Positions 7,911 through 15,782 of a DNA stretch of 46,591 bases are shown here, piece after piece. The DNA is from Lachnospiraceae bacterium NK4A179 (GTDB taxonomy: Bacteria > Bacillota > Clostridia > Lachnospirales > Lachnospiraceae): assembly GCA_000421045.1 (NCBI GenBank), contig ATWC01000025.1, positions 1-46,591 on the forward strand, in the 5' to 3' direction. The notes below the pieces were generated by a model, which ran no database searches, was not told the origin of the DNA, and saw nothing but the letters and a program-made list of their open reading frames with translations. Position 1 is the first letter of the stretch, and the number at the start of each line of letters is the position of its first letter. Position numbers and translations under genes: made by a program.

Positions 7911-7946
7911 GTATACGTTGACAACGTATACGAGTTGATTTATACT
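7911..7946 (+). promoter_or_regulatory. Promoter with overlapping palindromic operator for the XRE/BRO pair
   Basis: A perfect inverted repeat, GTATACGTT-gac-AACGTATAC (7911-7931), overlaps TTGACA (7918-7923). A 17-bp spacer and TATACT (7941-7946) complete a near-consensus promoter. The dyad covers the -35 box, the classic position for repression, and the likely ligand is the XRE protein encoded next. The predicted transcript start near 7953 also rules out a translation start at 7935. Confidence 0.85.
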
Positions 7947-7982
7947 TTAATAAAGTACAAAGATGTTTTTGGAGACGATGAT

Positions 7983-8213
7983 ATGGATATTGCAGCCAAA
8001 ATAAAAGAATTAAGAAAGAAAACGGGATTATCGCAAAGTAAATTTTCCGCTAAATTTGGAATTCCCGTAAGAACTCTTCAGCAGTGGGAACAGGGAATAA
8101 GTGCCCCTCCGGAATATTTGGTCAGAATGATGGCATATATTATGCAGCTTGAGGAAAACGCGCAAATAAAAGATGAAGAATCTATAAGGGGGAAAAATGC
8201 AGATGACAAATGA
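7983..8213 (+). CDS. XRE-family helix-turn-helix regulator
   Basis: A 76-residue protein consisting of one HTH: IKELRKKTGLSQSKFSAKFGIPVRTLQQWEQGI (about residues 7-39), with a short C-terminal helix. The open frame extends up to 7935, but that overlaps the promoter. GGAG at 7971-7974 is 8 nt before ATG 7983, so this start is chosen. It overlaps the BRO gene by 17 bp. It probably binds the palindrome at 7911-7931 and represses its own operon, as in phage-type repressor/antirepressor pairs. Confidence 0.85.
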   Translation: MDIAAKIKELRKKTGLSQSKFSAKFGIPVRTLQQWEQGISAPPEYLVRMMAYIMQLEENAQIKDEESIRGKNADDK

Positions 8214-9114
8214 TAAAGTTCAATTATTTGAAGACCAGCCGATAAGGACAGCATGGGTAGAGGATGAGGAAGAATGGTATTTTTCAATTGTGGATGTAGT
8301 GCAGGCATTAACAGAAAGTGCGGATGGAAGAAAATATTGGAATAAACTAAAACAGAGACTTAAAGAAGAGGGCAGTCAGTTGGTGACAAATTGTCACCAA
8401 CTGAAAATGAGATCTCCGAAGGATGGAAAACGATATAGTACTGATGTAGCAAATACGGAGCAATTGCTCCGTATTATCCAATCTATTCCGTCTAAAAAAG
8501 CGGAGCCGTTTAAGATGTGGTTAGCGCAGGTTGGGCGCGAGCGGATTGAAGAAGTAATAGATCCGGAATTGACTATCGAGAGGGCTCTTGAAACCTACGC
8601 TAAGAAAGGTTATTCCAGAGAATGGATCAATCAGCGACTGCAGGCAATTCAGGTAAGAAAAGAACTTACAGATGAATGGGAAAAGCGTGGCGTAAGGAAA
8701 GGTGTTGAATATGCAATCCTGACAGATGAGATTACGAAAGCCTGGTCCGGGATGACGACGCGGCAGTATAAGAATCATAAAGGTCTGAAAAAGGAAAACC
8801 TCAGGGATAATATGTCCACATTGGAGCTTGTACTGAACATGTTGGCTGAAGCCACCACTACGGAAATTTCGAAACAAAAGCAACCTGAGTCCTTTGAAGA
8901 AAGTCGAATGGTCGCAATTGAAGGTGGAGAAGCCGCTGGAGAAGCACGATTGGCGGTGGAAAAAAGAACCGGGAAGCCTGTAATCACGAATAAAAACGCA
9001 GCTCAATTGCAAGATTTAGTTACAGGTCTCATTGAAACTATAAATGACAAAAGCGATGATCAAGAAGGGGAAAGAAACCCCGAAGAAGACACAGGAAATT
9101 TTTTCCGCACCTAA
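8197..9114 (+). CDS. BRO-N domain antirepressor-like protein
   Basis: The N-terminal BRO domain is clear: IRTAWVEDEEEWYFSIVDVVQALTES (about 16-41), the DGRKYW turn, EQLLRIIQSIPSKKAEPFKMWLAQVG and ERIEEVIDPE. Such proteins occur as antirepressors in phages and as DinD-like DNA-damage proteins in chromosomes. The middle part continues with SREWINQRLQAIQVRKELTDEW and AWSGMTTRQYKNHKGLKKENLRD, common in Firmicutes copies. The C-terminus is charged and probably flexible. It is translationally coupled to the XRE gene. The start ATG 8197 follows AAGGGGG. Together the pair looks like a domesticated phage switch. The sensed signal is unknown. Confidence 0.85.
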   Translation: MQMTNDKVQLFEDQPIRTAWVEDEEEWYFSIVDVVQALTESADGRKYWNKLKQRLKEEGSQLVTNCHQLKMRSPKDGKRYSTDVANTEQLLRIIQSIPSKKAEPFKMWLAQVGRERIEEVIDPELTIERALETYAKKGYSREWINQRLQAIQVRKELTDEWEKRGVRKGVEYAILTDEITKAWSGMTTRQYKNHKGLKKENLRDNMSTLELVLNMLAEATTTEISKQKQPESFEESRMVAIEGGEAAGEARLAVEKRTGKPVITNKNAAQLQDLVTGLIETINDKSDDQEGERNPEEDTGNFFRT

Positions 9115-9243
9115 GCGTATGCTCAATATGGTCAGCATGAAAGCGTGGCTTAAGAAAAGAAGGAAGTCGTCAATGAACGAGACGAACATAGGGAACCAAC
9201 AACAAAGAAACAGAAATGTAGGTTTGGAATGATATGTTGCGTA

Positions 9244-9281
9244 GGATCCGGAGAATTAAAGGTTCTCCGGATCCTTTTTTT
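9244..9281 (+). terminator. Strong terminator closing the XRE/BRO operon
   Basis: GGATCCGGAGAA (9244-9255) is perfectly complementary to TTCTCCGGATCC (9263-9274), with a 7-nt loop and seven T. It marks the right end of the accessory block. 9115-9243 holds no supported gene. Confidence 0.93.
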
Positions 9282-9301
9282 ACTTGATTGTAATAAAAAG
9301 G

Positions 9302-9330
9302 TTGAAAATTCGCTGCTTTTAACATATGCT
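9302..9330 (+). promoter_or_regulatory. Probable promoter of the small-membrane-protein/pyk operon
   Basis: TTGAAA (9302-9307), 17-bp spacer, TATGCT (9325-9330), 57 bp before the first gene and just behind a strong terminator. Confidence 0.6.
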
Positions 9331-9386
9331 GTATATAAGTATTATTTTGCGAAAAAATAGTAAAACACAGAAAGGAGACGCTTATA

Positions 9387-9797
9387 ATGTTCAATGTGCA
9401 ACATATCAGAAATAGACGTTATAGCAGCTCCTTATTATGTTTTATTATCGTATGTATTCTGGTTGTATGTGCTGTCAATGAGAAACCGGAGTTTGAGAAG
9501 CTTTCATATTCGGATTCAAATAATGCCAGCTCAATCAAATCGCCGGAGAATGAGTTTTATGTTATTGTTTCTGACGAGACAACAAGTTATCAGGTAATTA
9601 AAAGTATTGTTTCAAAGAAACCTGTTGCTGGAAAAACCATCGGTCCCAGGGAGCAGCTGACATATGCTGTAATAGATGGTCTGTTTATACTTGTCGGTAT
9701 ATGTGTTTTCTTTCTGCTGCATTTCTTTAGAGAGTTAACAACAAGTCATCATTTTATCATTACTTATATCCATAATCTGGATGGAATGAAACCCTAA
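9387..9797 (+). CDS. Small membrane protein of unknown function
   Basis: 136 residues. Residues about 12-30 (SSLLCFIIVCILVVCAV) form a membrane segment, followed by about 65 polar, presumably extracytoplasmic residues, then a second segment YAVIDGLFILVGICVFFLLHFF near 92-113 and a short tail. AAAGGAG lies 8 nt before ATG 9387. No family is recognised. It is the first gene of a run of small membrane proteins leading into pyk and ion transporters. Confidence 0.7.
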   Translation: MFNVQHIRNRRYSSSLLCFIIVCILVVCAVNEKPEFEKLSYSDSNNASSIKSPENEFYVIVSDETTSYQVIKSIVSKKPVAGKTIGPREQLTYAVIDGLFILVGICVFFLLHFFRELTTSHHFIITYIHNLDGMKP

Positions 9798-9883
9798 TCT
9801 CAATTAAATACGTAACATGTTGTCGGGTGAGCGTAGGATACGTTTGCCTTGTTTTGCTATGGAAAAAAGAGATGGAGGTTATC

Positions 9884-10030
9884 ATGAATCAGTTATTTTA
9901 TTATTTAGTTTTTGGAATTATGGCTATTGTGGGTGGCGGTTCTTCGTTGTTTTTAGTTATTTCTTTACCCGCGGTGATCATATGGAAATTATACCGAAAG
10001 ATCAAATACGGTTATAAGATCACAGACTGA
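9884..10030 (+). CDS. Single-pass membrane microprotein (48 aa)
   Basis: Residues 4-34 form one long hydrophobic stretch (YYLVFGIMAIVGGG...VIIW) followed by a basic tail RKIKYGYK, so the C-terminus should face the cytoplasm. The frame is open from 9827, but GGAGG just before ATG 9884 (spacing about 6) fixes this start. Gly-rich single-pass proteins of this size often act as accessory subunits of transporters or oxidases. No specific family is recognised. Confidence 0.65.
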   Translation: MNQLFYYLVFGIMAIVGGGSSLFLVISLPAVIIWKLYRKIKYGYKITD

Positions 10031-10049
10031 GATTCCGGAGGCAAGAGAA

Positions 10050-10220
10050 ATGATATCAAACATAATAGTAGGAATAATGTGTGTGATAATTATAGCGGCA
10101 GGTGTTTTTGGCTGGTGGTGGGAAAATGGAGGAGCTTATCAGGATAGTAAAAAAGAGGAAGACAAATCAGAAGCCGAAGATAATGAGACAGAAGGGATAG
10201 CGGAAGATGAGAAAAACTAA
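10050..10220 (+). CDS. Membrane microprotein with acidic tail (56 aa)
   Basis: A clear GGAGG 7 nt before ATG 10050 starts a frame of 56 codons. Residues 4-24 are hydrophobic (NIIVGIMCVIIIAAGVFGWWW), and the last 25 residues are strongly acidic and Glu/Asp-rich (KKEEDKSEAEDNETEG). It overlaps the pyk start (10207) by 14 bp, so it is likely co-translated. Function unknown. The charge layout (hydrophobic anchor, acidic tail) is the reverse of the preceding basic-tailed microprotein, so the two might interact. Confidence 0.65.
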   Translation: MISNIIVGIMCVIIIAAGVFGWWWENGGAYQDSKKEEDKSEAEDNETEGIAEDEKN

Positions 10221-11622
10221 GATCATATGTACAATCGGACCGGCAAGTGCCGGCGAAGAGATACTGACCAGGATGTGTCGATCCGGAATGAATGTGGCAA
10301 GGCTGAACTTTTCTCATGGAACACATGAGGAACATTTGGAAAAGATCAGGATGATAAAGAAGGTCAGAGAGAAGCTGGGATATCCTTTGCCGATCATGCT
10401 TGATACCAAGGGACCGGAGTACAGGATCGGGGATTTTAAAAACAGAAAAGAAACCCTGCAGGATGGCCAGACCTTTACATTTACCACGAGAGATGTTTCA
10501 GGGGATGCGACTATTGTTTCCGTAAACTATGCAGCCCTTGTGTCAGAATTAAATGTTGGTGACAGGATACTTGTAAATAATGGTTTGCTCATTTTTGAAG
10601 TCAGGGAATTGACGGAAACAGATATAGTGTGTGATGTCATAGCCGGCGGAGAAATCTCCGATTATAAAAGCATGAATTTTCCGGGGCGTGTGTTCAAAGG
10701 TGATTTCCTCAGTGAAGCTGATAAATCCGATCTGTTGTTTGGTATTGAGAATGATATTGATTTTGTTGCGGCTTCTTTTGTGTCTAACAAAGAAAATGTC
10801 AGTGAACTCAGGAATTTTCTTGATGAAAACGGGGGCAAGGATATTGATATTATCGCCAAGATTGAGAACAGATCCGGTGTGGATAATATTGATGAGATAT
10901 GTGAAATCGCTGATGGGGTAATGGTGGCGAGAGGAGATCTGGGCGTTGAGATTCCATTTATTGAAGTACCGGCTATCCAGAAATATCTTATCAAGAAATG
11001 CAGGCTTCTCGGAAAAAGAGTTATTACCGCAACGGAGATGCTTGAATCCATGATACATAATCCCAGACCTACGAGGGCAGAGATTTCGGATGTTGCCAAT
11101 GCTGTATATGATGGTTCTTCTGTCATAATGCTTTCCGGGGAATCTGCTGCAGGGAAATATCCTGTTGAAGCCGTAAAAAATATGGCAGAGATCGCAGAGT
11201 ATACAGAAAAGAATATTGACTATGTTAAAAGATTTTACAGAACGGATTATGTCATAAAGAACAATCTGGATGCACTCTCACATGCTACATGTGCAATGGC
11301 AATTGATACTAAAGCAAAGGGAATCGTAATAAGTTCCATGTCAGGGATAACAGTCAGAATGGTAAGCCGGTTCAGGTGTCCGGTGGATATTGTCGGTATG
11401 ACTACTTCGTCAAAGGCATGGCGAAAATTGAATCTGAGCTGGGGAGTTACTCCTGTCATGAGTGATGAGTTCGATTCGGTAGATGTAATGTTCTATCATG
11501 CCGCGCGGCATGCTACGGATCTTCTTGAGCTTAAGAGCGGAGATAATATCATACTTACCGGTGGACAGGCGGGCAAACAATCAGGCTGTACCAACACGAT
11601 ACGCTTGGAAACGATAAAGTAG
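10207..11622 (+). CDS. pyk: Pyruvate kinase
   Basis: Catalyses the last step of glycolysis, PEP + ADP to pyruvate + ATP. Motifs in order: CTIGPAS, VARLNFSHG (substrate/K+ region), MLDTKGPEYRIG, IIAKIENRSGVDNIDEI (catalytic Lys and metal-binding Glu), MVARGDLGVEIP, ITATEMLESM and NPRPTRAEISDVANAVYDGSSVIMLSGESAAGKYP. At 471 residues it lacks the extra C-terminal PEP-utilizer-like domain of the long Bacillus form. It overlaps the preceding microprotein gene and is 15 bp from the exchanger gene, so it lies within an operon with ion transporters. Confidence 0.97.
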   Translation: MRKTKIICTIGPASAGEEILTRMCRSGMNVARLNFSHGTHEEHLEKIRMIKKVREKLGYPLPIMLDTKGPEYRIGDFKNRKETLQDGQTFTFTTRDVSGDATIVSVNYAALVSELNVGDRILVNNGLLIFEVRELTETDIVCDVIAGGEISDYKSMNFPGRVFKGDFLSEADKSDLLFGIENDIDFVAASFVSNKENVSELRNFLDENGGKDIDIIAKIENRSGVDNIDEICEIADGVMVARGDLGVEIPFIEVPAIQKYLIKKCRLLGKRVITATEMLESMIHNPRPTRAEISDVANAVYDGSSVIMLSGESAAGKYPVEAVKNMAEIAEYTEKNIDYVKRFYRTDYVIKNNLDALSHATCAMAIDTKAKGIVISSMSGITVRMVSRFRCPVDIVGMTTSSKAWRKLNLSWGVTPVMSDEFDSVDVMFYHAARHATDLLELKSGDNIILTGGQAGKQSGCTNTIRLETIK

Positions 11623-11637
11623 AGGAGGAATCTTTCT

Positions 11638-12618
11638 ATGCATATTTTGCTTCAAATACTGCTTCTGGCAGTAGGTTTTGTATGTCTTGTTAAGGGTGCT
11701 GACATATTCGTAAGTGGAAGCTCAGCGCTCGCCAGGAATTTTAATGTTCCCGGGTTGATCATCGGATTAACGATCGTTGCGCTTGTGACAAGTGCACCGG
11801 AAATGGCAGTCAGTACAGTTGCAGCGTTTCAAGGTTCAAACGAGATCGCACTCAGTAACGTTGTAGGCTCCAATATTTTTAATCTGTTGGGCGTTCTCGG
11901 AATGTGTGCGATCATTTATCCTCTCCCGGTTGACGGGATTGTATTAAAGCGGGATTTCCCTTTTGCAATTATAACCACTATATTACTGCTTTTGGTGTCA
12001 TGCGGCTCAGTGTTGATAGGCGGACACTTTATCGAATACAGCATGGATCGTGAAGTTGCTGTTGTATCGCGGCCGGTGGCATTTATCCTTGTATTATTGT
12101 TTATCGGGTATATTGTTTTCCTGATCTTAAAAGCGAGAAATAATACAACTGATGATGACCAAGCCGGCAAAGAGCCTATGTGGAAGTGTTTATTGTATAT
12201 TGTGATCGGACTTGTGCTGATCATTGCCGGAGGACAGATTGTTGTAAACAGCGCAAAAGAAATCGCAAGAGCAGCCGGTATGACAGAGACGCTGATAGGA
12301 CTTACGATCGTGGCTATCGGAACATCCCTTCCGGAACTGGTCACATCCGCAGTTGCCGCCAGAAAGGGTGAAACCGGTATGGCGATTGGAAACGTTATTG
12401 GTTCTAATATTTTTAATCTTCTGTTCATTTTGGGAATTTCGGCATTGATTCATCCTGTATCGATCAATATGGCTTCTGTATATGACTTAATGATACTCGT
12501 AGTAGTCAGTGGAATATCTTATATATTTGCCTTTACCTCGAGGAAAATTGCACGTGGCGAAGGAATATTGATGCTTATGATCTATGCCGCGGATGTCGTA
12601 TTTGCAATACTCAGGTAA
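11638..12618 (+). CDS. CaCA-family sodium/calcium-type exchanger
   Basis: An integral membrane protein of 326 residues with about 10 membrane segments in two homologous halves. The alpha-1 repeat reads GLTIVALVTSAPEM...ALSNVVGSNIFN and the alpha-2 repeat GLTIVAIGTSLPEL...AIGNVIGSNIFN. These repeats form the ion site in the YrbG/NCX_Mj type of antiporter. The alpha-1 repeat has Val50 where the family normally has Gly (AxGTSxPE), while alpha-2 is canonical; the acidic Glu residues are kept in both. The ribosome binding site is GAGGAGG. Located between pyk and a Na+/phosphate transporter, it suggests a sodium or calcium homeostasis role. Confidence 0.92.
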   Translation: MHILLQILLLAVGFVCLVKGADIFVSGSSALARNFNVPGLIIGLTIVALVTSAPEMAVSTVAAFQGSNEIALSNVVGSNIFNLLGVLGMCAIIYPLPVDGIVLKRDFPFAIITTILLLLVSCGSVLIGGHFIEYSMDREVAVVSRPVAFILVLLFIGYIVFLILKARNNTTDDDQAGKEPMWKCLLYIVIGLVLIIAGGQIVVNSAKEIARAAGMTETLIGLTIVAIGTSLPELVTSAVAARKGETGMAIGNVIGSNIFNLLFILGISALIHPVSINMASVYDLMILVVVSGISYIFAFTSRKIARGEGILMLMIYAADVVFAILR

Positions 12619-12644
12619 TAAATGATTGTAGATCGGAGGATGTG

Positions 12645-14393
12645 ATGAGTTTGTTTTCGGTTTTTACATTATTGGGTGGTCTTGCCTTTTTCATATATGG
12701 AATGAATCAGATGTCACATAGTCTTGAACGCATCGCCGGAAGCAAAATGGAGCGGATTATAAATAAGATGACAAAGAACCGCTTAAGCGGACTTCTTATG
12801 GGGTGTATTATTACCGTTGCTATCCAGAGCTCATCGGCTGTAACTGTAATGCTTGTTGGACTGGTTAACTCCGGACTTATGAATATAGGTAATACTGTCG
12901 CTGTTATCATGGGATCAAATATAGGAACAACCATAACAGCCTGGCTTATGAGCCTTGTGGGAATATCCAGTGATAATGTGTTTGTAAAAATGCTGAAACC
13001 GGAGTCATTTTCTCCGATACTCGCTTTCGTTGGGATCGGACTTATAATGCTCTCTAAGAAGCCGGTAAAAAAAGATGTAGGAAACAGCTTCGTTGGGTTT
13101 GCAATATTGATGTACGGAATGATGCTGATGAGCAGTTCTGTTGCGCCATTGGCTGATTCAACATCATTTTCAAGACTTCTTGTTAGCTTTAAGAATCCAG
13201 TTTTGGGAGTGCTGACAGGTTTGATCGTTACCGCAATAATCCAAAGCTCCGCGGCTTCGGTTGGTATGTTACAGGCAATTTCCATGACCGGCAGTATTTC
13301 ATATGGAATGGCTGTTCCGATCATTATGGGTCAAAACATCGGAACTTGCGCAACGGCAATCCTGTCAAGTATAGGAGTTAACAAAAATGCGAAAAGGGTT
13401 GCTGCGATCCATCTTTCTTTTAATTTGATAGGAACGCTGTTTTTTATGGCGCTGTATTTTGGATTGCATATGATTTTTGATTTTTCTTTTGTAGACGAAC
13501 CGATAAAACCGATGGGAATAGCCTTGTGCCATAGCATCTTTAATATTGCGACGACAGTGCTTTTGCTTCCCTTTAGCAATCAGCTTGTTATGCTTGCGTC
13601 CAAAACAATTAAGACTGAACCGGAAAGACAGATAGCATTTTTGGATGACAGGATATTTGAAATGCCTTCTATTGCGATAGGTGAATGCGAAAAGCTTTCT
13701 CATGAAATGGCTGAAATAGCAAGGAGGTCAGTGGTTGATGCTATAAACAATATTTTTGATCATTCCGGGGAAACAGATGAGCATATAGCAGACGCAGAAA
13801 AAATGGTGGATAAGTATGAAGATAGATTGGGGTCATATTTGATGAGGTTTTCGGGCAGGGAGATATCCATTAGCGATAGTCGGACTGTATCCAAAATACT
13901 TCATACAATAGGTGATTTTGAAAGGATCAGCGATCATGCGTTAAATCTTACGGAATCGGCCAAAGAAATATCGGAAAAAAGAATCATGATGTCTAAAAGT
14001 GCGGAGGAAGAATTAAAGAGATTGGGAGAAGCTGAAGAGGAGATTGTTCAAAAGACGATTAGAGCCTATACGAACAATGATGCTGCATTAGCATCGGAAA
14101 TAGAACCTCTTGAGCAGGTTATTGATGTGTATACGGAAACAGTCAGGCAAAATCATGTTGACAGGCTCAGAAAAGGGGAATGCACAATAGAAAGAGGATT
14201 TGTATTGGCAGATATCTTAAATAATTATGAGAGAATAGCTGACCATTGTTCAAACATAGCGATTGCCGTGATACAGGCGGACTCGGATACTTATGATCCG
14301 CATGAATATATTAAGAACCTGCATACGAATGATGATATGCAATATGAGAGATTGTATAACATATATAGAGAAAAATACATGGGTAAAGGTTGA
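12645..14393 (+). CDS. Na+/phosphate cotransporter family protein with PhoU-like domain
   Basis: Residues about 1-320 hold two inverted NptA/PNaS repeats with the signature GxxxTxxxQSSSA: LMGCIITVAIQSSSAVTV and LTGLIVTAIIQSSAASVG, each followed by a GxNIGT motif. From about 350 to 560 a helical PhoU-like domain follows (EMAEIARRSVVDAINN...ERIADHCSNIA). Such proteins move phosphate with sodium, with the PhoU part probably regulatory. GTG 12642 and ATG 12645 compete; GGAGGA (12635-12640) is better spaced for ATG 12645. It belongs to the same run as the exchanger, 26 bp downstream of it. Confidence 0.93.
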   Translation: MSLFSVFTLLGGLAFFIYGMNQMSHSLERIAGSKMERIINKMTKNRLSGLLMGCIITVAIQSSSAVTVMLVGLVNSGLMNIGNTVAVIMGSNIGTTITAWLMSLVGISSDNVFVKMLKPESFSPILAFVGIGLIMLSKKPVKKDVGNSFVGFAILMYGMMLMSSSVAPLADSTSFSRLLVSFKNPVLGVLTGLIVTAIIQSSAASVGMLQAISMTGSISYGMAVPIIMGQNIGTCATAILSSIGVNKNAKRVAAIHLSFNLIGTLFFMALYFGLHMIFDFSFVDEPIKPMGIALCHSIFNIATTVLLLPFSNQLVMLASKTIKTEPERQIAFLDDRIFEMPSIAIGECEKLSHEMAEIARRSVVDAINNIFDHSGETDEHIADAEKMVDKYEDRLGSYLMRFSGREISISDSRTVSKILHTIGDFERISDHALNLTESAKEISEKRIMMSKSAEEELKRLGEAEEEIVQKTIRAYTNNDAALASEIEPLEQVIDVYTETVRQNHVDRLRKGECTIERGFVLADILNNYERIADHCSNIAIAVIQADSDTYDPHEYIKNLHTNDDMQYERLYNIYREKYMGKG

Positions 14394-14406
14394 AAGGGGA
14401 GCGATA

Positions 14407-15306
14407 ATGTCAAAAACAAGAACAAAAATTTCATTAAGAAGTACATTGAAGGAGATCAGGCCGGTTAATATCCTCATGCTTTTTATTGCAGGGATTATAA
14501 ATTCTTTTGGCGTTACAATGTTTCTGTTTCCGGTGAAGCTTTACGATAGTGGAATATCGGGCTTATCAATGCTGCTGGATCAGCTGACTCCGGATTGCTT
14601 AACACTTTCACTTTTTCTGATCATTATCAATGTACCGATATTTGTTTTTGGCCTTAAGAGACAGGGGGTTACTTTTACCATATATTCGATTTTTGCCGTA
14701 GTGGTTTACTCACTTGCATCGTTTATGATCATGGATGTACTTCCGGTTGATGTTTCGTTTATTTCACCTCTTGCGGGATCGGATTTGCTACTGTGTGCTG
14801 TTTTCGGCGGAGTTATATCCGGTGTGGGAAGTGGTATGACAATTCGCTTTGGTGGAGCGATCGATGGTATAGATGTTCTCTCTGTAATATTTGCCCGAAG
14901 AATAGGCATTTCCATCGGAACATTTGTGATGCTGTTTAATACTCTTCTGTACACAATATGCGGGATCGCAATTCAGAGTTGGATTTTGCCTTTATATTCT
15001 ATTGTTACATACTATGTTGGGTCGAGAACCGTGGATTTTATTACGGAGGGGTTTGATAGGGCAAAATGTGCAATGATTGTTACGGTTAAGGCAAATGAGA
15101 TATCGGACGCCTTATCCGAGCATTTTGAGTCGAGTGGTACTATTGTAAAGGCAATCGGTGGATACTCAAAGGAAGATAAGGAAATTATTTGTTTTATAGT
15201 GAACCGCTTTCAGATCAACAAATTGAAAAATATAGTGCATGATATAGATAAGGGTGCATTCATTTCACTACAGGATGTGGCTGATATAATAAAAAATCAT
15301 GAATGA
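14407..15306 (+). CDS. YitT family membrane protein (DUF161/DUF2179)
   Basis: 299 residues. The N-terminal 200 residues contain about six membrane segments with YitT-type motifs (INSFGVTMFLFPVKLYDSGISGLSMLLDQLT; GGVISGVGSGMTIRFGGAIDGIDVLS). The C-terminal DUF2179 domain follows (EGFDRAKCAMIVTVKANEISDAL...GTIVKAIGGYSKEDKEIICFIV). AAGGGGAG precedes ATG 14407, and the longer open frame from 14293 overlaps the previous gene and lacks a ribosome binding site. The transported substrate of the family is not established. It is the last gene of the operon. Confidence 0.93.
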   Translation: MSKTRTKISLRSTLKEIRPVNILMLFIAGIINSFGVTMFLFPVKLYDSGISGLSMLLDQLTPDCLTLSLFLIIINVPIFVFGLKRQGVTFTIYSIFAVVVYSLASFMIMDVLPVDVSFISPLAGSDLLLCAVFGGVISGVGSGMTIRFGGAIDGIDVLSVIFARRIGISIGTFVMLFNTLLYTICGIAIQSWILPLYSIVTYYVGSRTVDFITEGFDRAKCAMIVTVKANEISDALSEHFESSGTIVKAIGGYSKEDKEIICFIVNRFQINKLKNIVHDIDKGAFISLQDVADIIKNHE

Positions 15307-15353
15307 AATATACAAATGGCTCTCGTATGGGTGCGAGTCCTTAGTCTACTCGA

Positions 15354-15395
15354 CTAACCGTATGGAAATCTATACGGTTAGAAATATCTTTACTT
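15354..15395 (+). terminator. Probable terminator behind the YitT gene
   Basis: A perfect 10-bp stem, CTAACCGTAT/ATACGGTTAG (15354-15363 with 15372-15381), is followed after AAATATC by a T-rich stretch. The T-run is displaced, so efficiency is uncertain. 15396-15530 shows nothing recognisable. Confidence 0.6.
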
Positions 15396-15530
15396 TTTTC
15401 TTTGTTGTTATATATTGTCAGTTGTATTTTACGAAAGTTCTATACAAAGTTCATTTTGAAATGGCTGTTCTTTCTGGGACAGCTTGAAAATTCCTAAAAT
15501 TATAGGCAAAAAAGGGTCAAAAATGACAGA

Positions 15531-15760
15531 TTATGTGAGCAGTGGCTTTTTTGAGCTACTATTCGCGTAGTGATAAGCATGATATTTATGGCGTCTACGT
15601 GAGATATTGCTCTCAATTATTGTGGACCCGTAGAAATAAATTAATTCTGGGGAAAAATACGTGAGAAGAGGTTTGCTAACAGAGATGTATCACGTAGAGT
15701 GCCAGAATATCATTGCGAAACTACGTGATAAAAGTCAAAAGATAAAGTGTAGTCACGTAG
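15531..15760. repeat. Phased array of eight alternating 8-bp motifs (CTACGTGA / TCACGTAG)
   Basis: The motif CTACGTGA and its reverse complement alternate strictly. Positions and sequence: 15531 TTATGTGA, 15563 TCGCGTAG, 15595 CTACGTGA, 15626 ACCCGTAG, 15657 ATACGTGA, 15690 TCACGTAG, 15721 CTACGTGA, 15753 TCACGTAG. Start-to-start distances are 32, 32, 31, 31, 33, 31 and 32 bp, i.e. three helical turns. The two most distal copies and the one at 15626 are degenerate. The intervening 23-25 bp are unrelated to each other. The last copy is about 10 bp before an AAAGGAG ribosome binding site. It could be a binding array for an oligomeric DNA-binding protein or a chain of RNA hairpins. Function unknown. 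Confidence 0.85.
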
Positions 15761-15782
15761 ATTTGAATAAAGGAGTTTGGTG

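Noticed and set aside
9044-9232. 62-codon frame overlapping the BRO gene end
   Set aside because: No ribosome binding site, 71-bp overlap in another frame and a very basic, low-complexity product; a small gene cannot be excluded but is not supported.
12707-13324. Long antisense frames, e.g. opposite the Na+/Pi transporter, pyk (10549-11058, 10662-11126) and the exchanger (11916-12428)
   Set aside because: They mirror genuine genes with full family motifs, have no ribosome binding sites and arise from codon bias of the sense strand.
15299-15487. 62-codon frame behind the YitT gene
   Set aside because: It runs through the terminator hairpin at 15354-15381 and has no ribosome binding site.
15531-15760. 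Motif array as a CRISPR array
   Set aside because: Repeats are only 8 bp, alternate in orientation and are spaced 23-25 bp; no CRISPR family has this layout and the cas genes are 24 kb away with their own 36-bp array.
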